Assembly: GCA_964404415.1 (NCBI GenBank)
Contig: CAYOKC010000044.1
Location: 1 to 25,845 of the forward strand
Source of the DNA: Leptolinea sp964404415
GTDB lineage: Bacteria; Chloroflexota; Anaerolineae; Anaerolineales; Anaerolineaceae
Direction of reading: 5' to 3'
DNA length: 25,845 nucleotides
Shown here: one piece after another, positions 1 to 7,781 of the stretch
How the letters are laid out: every line of letters begins with the position of its first letter
Position numbering within the stretch: the first letter of the stretch is position 1
Program-made: the position numbers and the translations under genes
The notes under the pieces: generated by a model
What the model was told of the DNA's origin: nothing
Databases searched by the model: none
Seen by the model: only the letters and a program-made list of their open reading frames with translations

Positions 1-13
1 GAATAGTTAAAAC

Positions 14-41
14 CAACCCGGATTATCGCTTTGCCGGGTTG
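14..41. repeat. Short inverted repeat at window edge
   Basis: Perfect 8-bp arms CAACCCGG and CCGGGTTG flank a 12-nt loop. It could be the end of a terminator for a gene left of the window, but no T-tract follows on the plus strand, so a terminator role is not established. Confidence 0.3.
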
Positions 42-70
42 TTCAAGGTTGCCTTTGAGATAAAAAAAAA

Positions 71-79
71 TGCTACACT
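71..79 (+). promoter_or_regulatory. Possible extended -10 promoter of the GGDEF gene
   Basis: TGCTACACT fits an extended -10 (TGn followed by TACACT), with a weak TTGCCT 19 bp upstream of the hexamer. It would give a leader of about 57 nt ahead of the ATG at 143. An AAGGG site sits six nucleotides before that ATG. Confidence 0.3.
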
Positions 80-142
80 GAATTATCTTTTTTCGGTGGT
101 TGGCGGTTTATTTTGATACAACATCAGTGTTAAGGGTGTTTT

Positions 143-3100
143 ATGATGAAAAAGATAAGCTTTGATAAAGCGTTGGAAACAGGGCGGCTTAAGTTACAGG
201 CAATTGACGCTTTGCGCGAAACAATATCACCGGAATATCGCAATGAACTGGACGCGCATTTGCGTGATTTGCGTAAGGTGTTTGATAATCTGGACTCGGA
301 GAAACACCGGTTTCACTTATTTGAGAACAAGCACACCGTAATGCTATTGATCGACCCGCGAACGGCCGACATTGTGGATGCCAACCCGGCTGCTGAAAAA
401 TTCTACGGGTATTCACGTCCGGAATTGTTGGCCATGAAAATTACAAATATCAACACGCTATCCGAAGCGGACGTGAAACAAGAAATGCGATCTGCCAGGA
501 GGGAAGAAAGGAATTTTTTCAAATTTCAACACCGCCTGGCGAATGGCGAAATCCATGATGTGGAAGTGTACAGTGACCCGGTAACAATAGATGGCAAGGA
601 GTTTTTATTCTCCATCGTGCATGATGTCACAAACAGGAAGCAGACGGAGTTAACCCTGGACCAGGAACGCCGGCTGCTGCGGACTCTGATCGATAACATC
701 CCCGACCAGATCTTCGCGCGTGATCGGGAATGCCGGTTTATTTTGAACAACCTGGCTGATGCCCGGGTTATGGGTTTTGATGACCCGGCACAATTGCTGG
801 GTAAGACAGATTTTGACTTCTACCCGCCGGAACTCGCCGAGAAATATCAGGCGGATAACAGGCGGGTGATGGAGAATGACGAACCGATAAATATTCAGGC
901 GGAACCCTGCAAAACTGCAGACGGCCGTGAATTCTGGGCGAACACCATTAAAGTGCCGCTGCATGATAACGCTGGAAACGTCATCGGTTTGGTGGGAATC
1001 GCGCATGACATTACCTCGAGCAGACAGATGGAACAATCGCTGCGGGAAAGTGAAGAACGCTTCCGCTCTCTGTTTGAAGAAGCCATTGAAGGTATCGTCC
1101 AGAGTTTACCTGACGGAAGGATCCTCAGCGCGAACCAATCCTTCCTTCACATGTTTGGTTATGGCTCTATTGAAGAAATGGGTGATGCCATACACCAGGC
1201 ATCGAATATATACGCGAATCCGGAAGACAGGTCAAAGCTATTCCATATGCTGTCGATCAGCAACCGGATCGAAGGGTATGAAGCGGAATATCTCTGTAAG
1301 GATGGAAGCCGGATATGGTGTTCATCAAACATAACGGCCGTGCGTGGAAAAAGCGGTGAATTGATGCGTCTTGATACACGGTTGATGGATATCACCGAAC
1401 GGAAACTGGCGGAACTTGCCCTGCAGGAAAAGACTGAAGAGTTGGACCGCTTTTTCAACCTGTCTCTCGATTTATTGTGTATAGCGGATACAGGTGGTTT
1501 TTTCAGACGGCTCAACAAAGCCTGGGAAGACACACTTGGATATTCGATTGATGAATTATCAGGTAATTCATTCCTGGATCTTGTTCACCACGATGATGTA
1601 AAAAGCACCCTGGCAGTGATCGGGGAGTTGTCGAGTCAAAAGCCGGTGATCAACTTTGTCAACCGCTACCGATGTAAAGACGGATCCTATAGATGGATCG
1701 AATGGCGTTCGGTGCCTGTGGGAAATCTGATATACGCGGCCGCTCGTGATATATCTGATCACAAAGTTTCGGAGGAAAAACTGTTTGAAGCGCAGCGCAT
1801 GCTCCAATTGGTGCTGGATACCATCCCGCAGCGGGTTTTCTGGAAGGATTCTGAGCTGAGATTCCTGGGTTGTAACCGGCGGTTGGCCATGGATGCCGGC
1901 TTGACCAGCACGGCGGAAATTATCGGCAAAACTGATTTTGACTTAAACTGGAAGGACAACGCGGAAAAATATAGCCGTGACGACCGGTGGGTCATAGATC
2001 ATAATTCGCCCCGGTTGGATTTTGAAGAGCCCCAACTCAGGCCTGATGGCAGCAAGAGCTGGCTGCGAACCAACAAGGTTCCCCTGCATGACCGTGACGG
2101 GAATGTGATCGGCGTTCTGGGAACCTATGAAGACATAACCAAACGCCGGCAGGCGGAAGAACAGGTGCGGTTGACCAATGAAAAACTGACGGCCATGGTC
2201 AGCGCGCTGGAAAAACGCAACCGCGAAGCCAACCTGCTGCGTGAAATGGACGACCTTCTGCAAGTGTGTAATTCATCTGAAGAGGCGTATACCGTCACCC
2301 GGCAGTATGGAGGCCGATTGTTCCCGTCCACATCGGGCGCGTTGTATCTCTTTGACAATTCGCGCCGGCTGGTGGAAGCGGCGGCGGTTTGGGGTGACAA
2401 TCTGCAAAGTGACCTGGTCTTCACGCCTGAAGATTGCTGGACACTGCGGCGGGTACAGGTACACCAATCTGATTCGTCCACGGGGCTGCGCTGCAAACAT
2501 GTTGCCGGCACGTTTACCGGCCAGTATATCGGCTTCCCCATGCTGGCTGCCGGTGAGTTGATGGGTATGTTGCATATCGAAAACCAGGCTGAGAAATGGG
2601 AAAACAGTGAGGTGGAAGATATGGCACGCATTCTGGCAGAACACCTGGCACTGTCCCTTTCCAATATCAGTCTGCGCGAGAAACTGCGGGCGCAATCCAT
2701 TCGCGATCCGTTGACAGGGCTGTTCAACCGCCGGTATATGGAAGAGACATTTGAGCGAGAGATCTTACGGGCAACAAGGGCCCAAACCAGTATAGGTATA
2801 ATTATGCTGGATATCGACCACTTCAAGAGTTTCAACGATAACTTCGGCCATGAGGCCGGCGATGCTATATTGCAAAAGATGGGTCACCTCCTGCATGGGC
2901 AGGTACGCGGCAGTGATATTGCCTGCCGGTTTGGCGGCGAGGAATTTATTTTGATCTTACCCGAGGCGTCGCTCAGTACCGCGCGTGAACGGGCGGAACA
3001 GATCCGCATGGCGACCAGGGAATTACGGGTGGATAGTATCAACCAGCCGCCGGGCGCGATCTCGGTTTCACTGGGCGTGGCCATCTACCCGGATCATGGG

Positions 3101-3190
3101 AAAAAGACGGTTGACCTGCTGCAAAAGGTGGATAAAGCCCTGTACCTCGCCAAGCACAACGGTCGTGACCGCGTGGAAACCGCGGGATAA
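143..3190 (+). CDS. Soluble PAS(x5)-GAF-GGDEF diguanylate cyclase
   Basis: Predicted to make cyclic di-GMP from two GTP under control of many sensory domains. Five PAS repeats run through roughly residues 52-672, each closing with a PAC-like 'HDVT/HDIT/EDIT' end. A GAF-like domain follows at about 690-845, then a GGDEF domain at about 853-1015. The active-site motif is GGEEF (about residue 931), with an RxxD inhibitory site (RGSD) five residues before it, so an active, product-inhibited cyclase is expected. The second and fifth PAS units share 'GKTDFD' and 'KVPLHD..GNVIG' and look like an internal duplication. No transmembrane segment, signal peptide, EAL or HD domain is seen, so sensing is cytosolic. 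Two ATGs lie in tandem (143, 146). It stands alone, convergent with the next gene; the ligands are unknown. Confidence 0.93.
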   Translation: MMKKISFDKALETGRLKLQAIDALRETISPEYRNELDAHLRDLRKVFDNLDSEKHRFHLFENKHTVMLLIDPRTADIVDANPAAEKFYGYSRPELLAMKITNINTLSEADVKQEMRSARREERNFFKFQHRLANGEIHDVEVYSDPVTIDGKEFLFSIVHDVTNRKQTELTLDQERRLLRTLIDNIPDQIFARDRECRFILNNLADARVMGFDDPAQLLGKTDFDFYPPELAEKYQADNRRVMENDEPINIQAEPCKTADGREFWANTIKVPLHDNAGNVIGLVGIAHDITSSRQMEQSLRESEERFRSLFEEAIEGIVQSLPDGRILSANQSFLHMFGYGSIEEMGDAIHQASNIYANPEDRSKLFHMLSISNRIEGYEAEYLCKDGSRIWCSSNITAVRGKSGELMRLDTRLMDITERKLAELALQEKTEELDRFFNLSLDLLCIADTGGFFRRLNKAWEDTLGYSIDELSGNSFLDLVHHDDVKSTLAVIGELSSQKPVINFVNRYRCKDGSYRWIEWRSVPVGNLIYAAARDISDHKVSEEKLFEAQRMLQLVLDTIPQRVFWKDSELRFLGCNRRLAMDAGLTSTAEIIGKTDFDLNWKDNAEKYSRDDRWVIDHNSPRLDFEEPQLRPDGSKSWLRTNKVPLHDRDGNVIGVLGTYEDITKRRQAEEQVRLTNEKLTAMVSALEKRNREANLLREMDDLLQVCNSSEEAYTVTRQYGGRLFPSTSGALYLFDNSRRLVEAAAVWGDNLQSDLVFTPEDCWTLRRVQVHQSDSSTGLRCKHVAGTFTGQYIGFPMLAAGELMGMLHIENQAEKWENSEVEDMARILAEHLALSLSNISLREKLRAQSIRDPLTGLFNRRYMEETFEREILRATRAQTSIGIIMLDIDHFKSFNDNFGHEAGDAILQKMGHLLHGQVRGSDIACRFGGEEFILILPEASLSTARERAEQIRMATRELRVDSINQPPGAISVSLGVAIYPDHGKKTVDLLQKVDKALYLAKHNGRDRVETAG

Positions 3191-3251
3191 CCCGGTAAAA
3201 CCTGGGGAAAAAACAGTAAAAATAGCGTCCCTTTTGGCAGACGCGGTCAGT

Positions 3252-3716
3252 TTAGTATTCCCCTTTGATCACAAAGAACGATCCACGGATCGTGCCCGCC
3301 AATTTTGACTTCTGCCGCGCGAACTTGAATTTCCCATCCAGTTCGGCCGGTACTTCCATCCCCTCGGAGAGTTTGAACCCCACAGCCCGCTTTTTCGCGT
3401 CATCCAATGTATAGAGTACATTGACGGACAGGCCGTCTTCATAGAAAACGTAGGTCCACTTGATATTCTCAACCTGAAATTGTGACGTTTCCAGCGGCCG
3501 GGCGGCGAACTCGATCTTACGTTCTTCACGTAAAATCCGGTTGACGTAATCCAGCACGTCCTTACTCTCCGCGGCAGGAGTCACCGCAAAATCGTGGTTG
3601 TATTTATTCTTGAAATAGCGGGCTTCATTGGCGCGCAATCCCGCCAGCGCGGTGGCAACAGGTGACGTCTCCAGCCCGGCCGTGGAAACGATTGTAAAGT
3701 CAACTATAGTGGGCAT
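3252..3716 (-). CDS. Conserved-looking hypothetical protein, 154 aa
   Basis: I do not recognise the family. The protein is soluble, without signal or membrane segments, and alternates charged helical stretches with beta-like segments, including 'WTYVFYEDGLSVNVLY'. The frame opens with TTG at 3722, but the ATG at 3716 has GAGGA seven nucleotides upstream, while the TTG has only one nucleotide of spacing, so 3716 is preferred. It converges on the GGDEF gene with a 61-bp gap in which I see no clear hairpin. It could be a small regulatory or sheath-like protein, but nothing in the sequence decides. Confidence 0.75.
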   Translation of the reverse strand: MPTIVDFTIVSTAGLETSPVATALAGLRANEARYFKNKYNHDFAVTPAAESKDVLDYVNRILREERKIEFAARPLETSQFQVENIKWTYVFYEDGLSVNVLYTLDDAKKRAVGFKLSEGMEVPAELDGKFKFARQKSKLAGTIRGSFFVIKGEY

Positions 3717-3895
3717 ACTCAAATCCTCAAAAATTTTCTACTCAGATAATTTATATCCATATTACACCGAAGGAGAAGATTTATCTCCCGTTGTAGTAAG
3801 TTGGTTCGGGTTTGTACAATCCTTATACGCGTCCATGCGGCGGCCGCCATTGTGGTCTATTCTGTATACATCATCTATTGAGGCGGAAACGGTCT

Positions 3896-4573
3896 ATGAA
3901 GGAAAAATTTCTAGAACTTTTGCAGGAATTTAAAATAGTATTTTCGGGGAAGAATAAAACCATCGATACCATCATCCCGCCGCTCCTGTTCGCGCTGGTC
4001 AATGCCTATGCGGGGCTGCTGCCCGCCACGGTGACGGCACTCGCGTTGGCTGCCATCCTGACGGTGATCCGGGTGGTCCGCGCGGAATCCCTCGGGTATG
4101 CCATTTCAGGGTTAGTGTTGACCGGCATTTCCGCCGGATTGGCCTGGTTTTCGCAAAACGCGGTGAGCTTCTTCCTGCCTTCCATTGTGACCGGCGCGGT
4201 TCTGCTGCTGGCGGCGCTGATCTCGATCGTGGTCAAGAAACCGCTCGCGGCGCTGAGCAGCCATCTGACGCGCTCCTGGCCGCTTGACTGGTACTGGCTG
4301 AACAGCATCCTTCCCGCGTATATCGAGGTGACGTGGATATGGGCCGCCTTTATGGCCGCGCGCCTGGCCATTATGCTTGTTCTGTACCAATCGGGTGACA
4401 CCACCGCGCTGGGCTGGTTGAATACCCTGCTTGATTGGCCGGTGACGGTTGCGGTGCTGGTGATCAGTTATATTTACGGGTTATGGCGCCTGTCCAAGCT
4501 GGGCGGACCGGGCGTGGAGGAATATATTGCCGGCAAGCCCGCCCCGTGGGTCGGTCAGAAGCGCGGATTTTGA
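3896..4573 (+). CDS. DUF3159-family integral membrane protein
   Basis: A 225-residue polytopic membrane protein with about five or six hydrophobic segments. The order and spacing of 'PPLLFALVNAYAGL', 'VIRVVRAESLGYAISGL', 'FFLPSIVTGAVLLLAALISIVVKKPL' and a C-terminal 'WRLSKLGGP' match my recollection of the DUF3159 family, best known from Actinobacteria, whose function is unknown. The frame stays open up to 3812, but the ATG at 3896 has an AGGCGG site nine bases upstream and starts the amphipathic N-terminus 'MKEKFLELLQEF', so it is preferred. The gene is monocistronic and converges on the next minus-strand gene. Confidence 0.85.
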   Translation: MKEKFLELLQEFKIVFSGKNKTIDTIIPPLLFALVNAYAGLLPATVTALALAAILTVIRVVRAESLGYAISGLVLTGISAGLAWFSQNAVSFFLPSIVTGAVLLLAALISIVVKKPLAALSSHLTRSWPLDWYWLNSILPAYIEVTWIWAAFMAARLAIMLVLYQSGDTTALGWLNTLLDWPVTVAVLVISYIYGLWRLSKLGGPGVEEYIAGKPAPWVGQKRGF

Positions 4574-4641
4574 CGGATTATTTGCTGTGTAACGATGGTT
4601 GATAATCTATCCCCTGTAAATTTCGGGGGCGATATAATCCC

Positions 4642-4917
4642 TTAAACGGCTTCTTCGTTTGAGGCTTTTATCACCGGGATTTTATTGCTGGTTTTCAAAC
4701 GGTGAGACGCGGCTAACACCAGCTCGGAGGCAATAGCTAACGCCTCGGAAGGCGTTAGGCTGACAGCCACCTTGAAAGAAGGTTGTAAAATATCTTCTTC
4801 TGTTGGTGTTGACTTTCTGATCTGTAGAATGGTGGAATTGACATTACTGTACGCATGTACCGTCCCGCCGTTTTCGAGGTTAAAAGCCATAGTTCGCATG
4901 TTCTTTGGACTAGTCAT
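4642..4917 (-). CDS. Small hypothetical protein, 91 aa
   Basis: I do not recognise this protein. The start is well supported: AGGGGA lies five bases before the ATG. The N-terminal half is beta-like ('TMAFNLENGGTVHAYSN') and the C-terminal half is a probable helix ('TPSEALAIASELVLAASHRL'), with no membrane segment. The shape would suit a small soluble alpha/beta regulatory protein, which is only a guess. It lies downstream of the GNAT gene on the same strand, separated by an 81-bp gap containing two overlapping hairpins. Confidence 0.65.
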   Translation of the reverse strand: MTSPKNMRTMAFNLENGGTVHAYSNVNSTILQIRKSTPTEEDILQPSFKVAVSLTPSEALAIASELVLAASHRLKTSNKIPVIKASNEEAV

Positions 4918-4962
4918 TTTTTCCCCTTTTTGGGCTCAGTAATAGATGAGGTTGCGTTCCTG

Positions 4963-4991
4963 TCCCATGATTTTATGGGATGAGTTCATCC
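4963..4991 (-). promoter_or_regulatory. Two overlapping inverted repeats between GNAT and small gene
   Basis: On the minus strand, GGATGA-AC-TCATCC (4991-4978) and TCCCAT-AAAATC-ATGGGA (4980-4963) share the bases TCC, so only one hairpin can form fully at a time. They sit just after the GNAT stop and 46 bases or more before the next start. They could act as a terminator or as alternative leader structures; no T-run follows directly. Confidence 0.35.
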
Positions 4992-4998
4992 TGCATAA

Positions 4999-5478
4999 TC
5001 ATAAATCCATTTTCATGCGGATCATATCGCGGCATTCGATGCCGTTATCCATCAACGTCTCGTTGTAATGGATCCGGCAATAATCCAGGTCAACCCCCAC
5101 AATGCGGAACCCGCATTTCTGGTACAACAGCATCTGTATTGCGCCGGGATTCCCGGTGTAGATCTCCAGCACACGGGCATTTTTCCGGCGGGCCAGGTCA
5201 ACTGCCCGGGCAATCAATTGACGGCCAATACCTTTGTTCTGGTGCGATTCCAGCACCGAGATATTCATGATCTCCATGGTTCTGGGACGGGTGCGCATCA
5301 TAAGCAGAGCGCCCACCATGGTATCTGCCTCGTAGGCAGCGAAACCCGCGCTGTACGGCAGGTACTCCTGGATCATTTCCTCCGATGGGTCCGCCAGCAT
5401 TAACAGGTCCATCGGAATAATTGTCACATCGTCTAATTCTTCTATCCGGATATCCACGTACGCCCTGCCTTTTTTCAT
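4999..5478 (-). CDS. GNAT-family N-acetyltransferase
   Basis: A 159-residue single-domain acyl-CoA acetyltransferase. The acetyl-CoA pyrophosphate-binding motif A is visible as 'NISVLESHQNKGIGRQLI' (Q-x-x-G-x-G type). It is followed by motif B with 'NPGAIQMLLYQKCGFRIVGVD', the usual late GNAT strand-helix where the Tyr can serve as general acid. The N-terminal part is basic and strand-rich. The substrate cannot be read from sequence. It is transcribed divergently from hicA, and a TATAAT box on the minus strand at 5505-5500 probably drives it, leaving a short leader without an obvious Shine-Dalgarno site. Confidence 0.85.
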   Translation of the reverse strand: MKKGRAYVDIRIEELDDVTIIPMDLLMLADPSEEMIQEYLPYSAGFAAYEADTMVGALLMMRTRPRTMEIMNISVLESHQNKGIGRQLIARAVDLARRKNARVLEIYTGNPGAIQMLLYQKCGFRIVGVDLDYCRIHYNETLMDNGIECRDMIRMKMDL

Positions 5479-5499
5479 GTTGGTTAATTTCAGGGTTAG

Positions 5500-5505
5500 A
5501 TTATA
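5500..5505 (-). promoter_or_regulatory. -10 box for the GNAT gene
   Basis: A perfect TATAAT on the minus strand, 21 bases upstream of the GNAT ATG, with a weak TTCAAT 16 bp upstream of it. It lies next to the hicA promoter on the opposite strand, so HicB binding could affect both. Confidence 0.45.
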
Positions 5506-5522
5506 ACTAATTGAATGTCATA

Positions 5523-5551
5523 TTGAATTATAGTATCAATAATGATACTAT
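5523..5551 (+). promoter_or_regulatory. hicAB promoter with palindromic operator
   Basis: TTGAAT (5523-5528) and TACTAT (5546-5551) are separated by exactly 17 bp. A perfect inverted repeat, TAGTATCA-ATAA-TGATACTA (5531-5550), fills the spacer and runs into the -10 box. HicB antitoxins with ribbon-helix-helix domains bind such sites to repress their own operon. This HicB carries that domain, so autoregulation is expected. Confidence 0.65.
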
Positions 5552-5557
5552 TTATTC

Positions 5558-5818
5558 GTGCCGAACATTGATGACATCCTCGCAGCCATGCAGAATAACC
5601 CGAAAGGGGTTCGGTTCAGTGATCTCTGCAAAGTATGTGACCATTTTTTTGGCGAACCCCGGCAGAGCGGCAGCAGTCACCGGATATACAAGACCCCATG
5701 GGTTGGCGACCCGCGGATCAACATCCAGAACGATAAAGGTAATGCAAAGGTTTATCAGGTAAAGCAGGTTTTACTGGCGTTGAAGCGATTGGAGGAGAAA
5801 GATGGAAAACAGAAGTGA
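5558..5818 (+). CDS. hicA: HicA-family mRNA interferase toxin
   Basis: An 86-residue toxin with the compact double-stranded-RNA-binding-like fold of HicA, which cleaves mRNA when free. The conserved GSSH core with the catalytic-type His is present in 'RQSGSSHRIYKTPW', followed by the strand-helix end 'AKVYQVKQVLLALKRLEE'. The opening helix 'DILAAMQNNPKGVRFSDLCKVCDHFFG' also fits, with a longer N-terminal half than the minimal 60-residue HicA. The GTG start has no Shine-Dalgarno sequence and lies only six bases after the proposed -10 box, so translation may be leaderless. It overlaps hicB by 17 bp, as is usual for a coupled pair. Confidence 0.88.
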   Translation: MPNIDDILAAMQNNPKGVRFSDLCKVCDHFFGEPRQSGSSHRIYKTPWVGDPRINIQNDKGNAKVYQVKQVLLALKRLEEKDGKQK

Positions 5819-6137
5819 CTATTATACATACCGGGTGTCATGGTCCGTGGATGATAATGAGTATGTTGGTTCCTGTGTGGAATTCCCCAGTCTTAGCTGG
5901 TTGGCAAAGGAGCCGGAAGCAGCCTTACACGGTATCCGTGAAGTAGTGAACGGAGTTGTTACCGATATGCAATCTACCGGTGAAACGGTTCCCGAACCAC
6001 TGGCCACAAAGAAATATAGCGGCCGGTTCATGGTGCGTATCCCCCCCGAATTGCACCGGGAGTTGGCCATGGAAGCGCAGGAAGCCGGTATCAGCCTCAA
6101 CCGGTTGACCAGTGACCTGCTGAGCCGGGGACGATAA
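5802..6137 (+). CDS. hicB: HicB-family antitoxin with RHH DNA-binding domain
   Basis: A 111-residue antitoxin that would neutralise HicA and repress the operon. The N-terminal half is the partly degraded RNase H-like HicB fold ('YTYRVSWSVDDNEYVGSCVEFPSLSWLA', then 'EALHGIREVV'-type helix). The C-terminal half (about residues 72-110) is a ribbon-helix-helix of the Arc/MetJ type: strand 'GRFMVRIP', helix 'PELHRELAMEAQEAG', helix 'SLNRLTSDLLSR'. GGAGGAG lies four bases before the ATG, a far stronger site than that of hicA, so antitoxin should be translated in excess. Confidence 0.9.
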   Translation: MENRSDYYTYRVSWSVDDNEYVGSCVEFPSLSWLAKEPEAALHGIREVVNGVVTDMQSTGETVPEPLATKKYSGRFMVRIPPELHRELAMEAQEAGISLNRLTSDLLSRGR

Positions 6138-6178
6138 CCGCCGGCAAATCATCGCACACCTGAACCTCGTGCCGGGCC

Positions 6179-6184
6179 TATAAT
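6179..6184 (+). promoter_or_regulatory. -10 box of the GyrI-like gene
   Basis: A perfect TATAAT preceded directly by GCCGGGCC, the same arrangement of G-rich block then TATAAT seen in the three repeat cassettes downstream. A CTGAAC hexamer lies 13 bp upstream, again the cassette spacing. Confidence 0.5.
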
Positions 6185-6217
6185 TATCATGACTAGAGGG
6201 ACATTCAAGGAGACTCC

Positions 6218-6709
6218 ATTCTCAAACCCGAACTCATAACGTTGACGCCCAAAACACTGGCCGGCATGCACGTGACAATGTCACTGGCGGACAACAACCG
6301 CACCGGTGAATTGTGGCAGCGGTTTATGCCGCGGCGCAAAGAGATAGCCAACCCCGTGTCAACGGACCTGTATTCGCTGGCGGCCTGTCCCTGGCCGGTT
6401 GACTTCACTGACCCGCGCCGGGAATTTGAAAAATGGGCGGCGGTTGAGGTGACGGATCCCGTCACCCTCCCGGACGGCATGGAAGCGTTGACCCTGCCCG
6501 GCGGGCTGTACGCGGTGTTCCATTACAAGGGTTCCAGCGCGGATATCGGGATTTATCAATATATATTCGGCACCTGGCTGCCCGCGTCACCCTACCGGCT
6601 GGATGACCGTCCGCATTTTGAGGTGCTGGGGAGTAAGTATAAGAACAATGATCCGGAGTCAGAGGAGGATATCTGGGTGCCGGTGGTGGCGACAACCCAA
6701 ACGGTTTGA
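6218..6709 (+). CDS. GyrI-like / AraC effector-binding domain protein, probable ATT start
   Basis: A stand-alone GyrI-like small-molecule-binding domain of the family found at the C-terminus of AraC and MerR regulators and in the gyrase inhibitor SbmC. Supporting segments are the opening 'LKPELITLTPKTLAGM', 'LWQRFMPRRKEI', 'YSLAACPW' and 'LTLPGGLYAVFHYKGSSADIGIYQYIFGTWLPASPY'. The C-terminal end 'HFEVLG..' then 'EEDIWVPV' is also typical. The nearest common start is TTG at 6242, but it lacks a Shine-Dalgarno site and would remove the first conserved strand. AAGGAG (6207-6212) is five bases before an in-frame ATT at 6218, and that reading restores the family N-terminus, so ATT is preferred. 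The last codons lie inside the first repeat cassette. Confidence 0.82.
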   Translation: MLKPELITLTPKTLAGMHVTMSLADNNRTGELWQRFMPRRKEIANPVSTDLYSLAACPWPVDFTDPRREFEKWAAVEVTDPVTLPDGMEALTLPGGLYAVFHYKGSSADIGIYQYIFGTWLPASPYRLDDRPHFEVLGSKYKNNDPESEEDIWVPVVATTQTV

Positions 6710-6755
6710 CGATGTAGGCGGGGCTATAATGGATATGTTAGTGGGATTTTGATGT
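6693..6755 (+). repeat. Repeat cassette 1 with TATAAT promoter
   Basis: First of three near-identical segments of about 60 bp. The shared core is a GACGA/GACGAT block, AGGCGGGGC, TATAAT (6725-6730), then GTGGGA and TTGAT. It overlaps the end of the GyrI-like gene and precedes the zinc-ribbon membrane protein. TTGACG lies 13 bp before TATAAT, too close for an ordinary sigma-70 -35 site. Confidence 0.75.
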
Positions 6756-6816
6756 TATGGATGGGCTTGAAGGCGAGCACATGCTTCCAAGTGCCAATGG
6801 TTGCAGGGGAGTGACT

Positions 6817-7569
6817 ATGAAAAAATGTCCATATTGCGCTGAGGAAATTCAAAACGACGCTATCATTTGTCGTTTTTGCCAAAAAAAGTTGAAAAAGTCA
6901 AACAATCGGAACATTATTTTAGTAATTATCTTTCTTATTTCAGGATTGTTTGTCTTCAGTTATAAAATAAATGATGTTTCATCTCTATTTAGCTTTGACA
7001 TAGCTACCAAATTCAAGACACCATCCCCAAGTGAGATTTTTATCAATTACACAAAGACTAATTATCCGCCGAAGGTTCCAACTGAATCTCATCAAATTTC
7101 TTATTACAAAACCATTCTTGCTGATCCAGATTATTTAACGAAAAATGCGGTAAATCCTTTCCTGCCAACAAAAACGGTGGAAACAGAATCCCCAAATATT
7201 CTATTTGATTCTTGGAGAATCCCAATTTTGGAAAAAGGGGAAGGCTTATTGCTGGATACGAACGCTGATAACACCTGGGTTGAGTATATGGATAAAGGTG
7301 TACGGTTTTGGGCAATAGAAAAACCATATAGGTGGGAAATATATAACATACCATTGGGTACTAAATTTACTGAAGTATCTACTTATTATAAAAATGACCT
7401 TATGAAGCGAGGCTATCAATTGGGACAGGATTATTTCGTCGATGATAGCGGCTTTGGCGCTTTGTCATTTGTAAAAGGGGAGAAACGTGTGTATGTTGAA
7501 TTCTGGGTTAATAATGACTATGATCGTGCTCAGGTGAACGTGATATACAAGAACGTTGATATTGAATAG
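6817..7569 (+). CDS. Zinc-ribbon membrane protein with novel C-terminal domain (paralogue A)
   Basis: A 250-residue protein with an N-terminal zinc ribbon (CPYC at residues 4-7, CRFC at 18-21), a basic linker, one transmembrane helix at about 32-49, and a probable extracytoplasmic remainder. From about residue 125 the domain beginning 'SWRIPILEKGEGLLLDTN' and running through 'YRWEIY', 'STYYKNDLMKRGYQ' and 'VNVIYKNVDIE' is shared with the proteins at 7782 and 8911. I do not recognise that domain. The frame is open from 6757, but AGGGGAG lies before the ATG at 6817, which starts directly at the zinc ribbon, so that start is preferred. Codon use is AT-rich, unlike its flanks, suggesting transfer. 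Confidence 0.82.
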   Translation: MKKCPYCAEEIQNDAIICRFCQKKLKKSNNRNIILVIIFLISGLFVFSYKINDVSSLFSFDIATKFKTPSPSEIFINYTKTNYPPKVPTESHQISYYKTILADPDYLTKNAVNPFLPTKTVETESPNILFDSWRIPILEKGEGLLLDTNADNTWVEYMDKGVRFWAIEKPYRWEIYNIPLGTKFTEVSTYYKNDLMKRGYQLGQDYFVDDSGFGALSFVKGEKRVYVEFWVNNDYDRAQVNVIYKNVDIE

Positions 7570-7660
7570 ATTGAAAAAGTCTGACGTCTATTTGGCTGAT
7601 AAGGTTATCAAAATTAAAATCCGTAAGTGCAAATTTCTGGTAAGCCCCGGGGCGCCTTCA

Positions 7661-7720
7661 TCCAACCGGTTTGACGAAGTAGCCGGGGCTATAATAGTTT
7701 TGTCAGTGGGAAATTGATTT
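7661..7720 (+). repeat. Repeat cassette 2 with TATAAT promoter
   Basis: Second copy: AACCGGTTTGACGAAG, AGCCGGGGC, TATAAT (7690-7695), TCAGTGGGAAATTGAT. It lies in the 212-bp gap upstream of paralogue B. A 10-bp palindrome GCCCCGGGGC (7644-7653) sits just before it. The rest of the gap shows no gene I can support. Confidence 0.75.
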
Positions 7721-7781
7721 CAGAGCTGTGTTCTTATGCATGCACATCTGAGTTATCAAATGTTGTACTAGGGAGGATAAG

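Noticed and set aside
3628..3933. 101-codon open frame on the plus strand
   Set aside because: It overlaps the opposite-strand hypothetical gene and the start of the DUF3159 gene in another frame, without a ribosome site.
4613..4630. CCCC...GGGG stem between convergent genes as a terminator
   Set aside because: Only four G-C pairs around a 10-base loop with no T-tract.
4633..4638. TATAAT on the plus strand between convergent genes
   Set aside because: It would transcribe antisense into the 91-residue gene and has no -35 at a sensible distance; probably chance.
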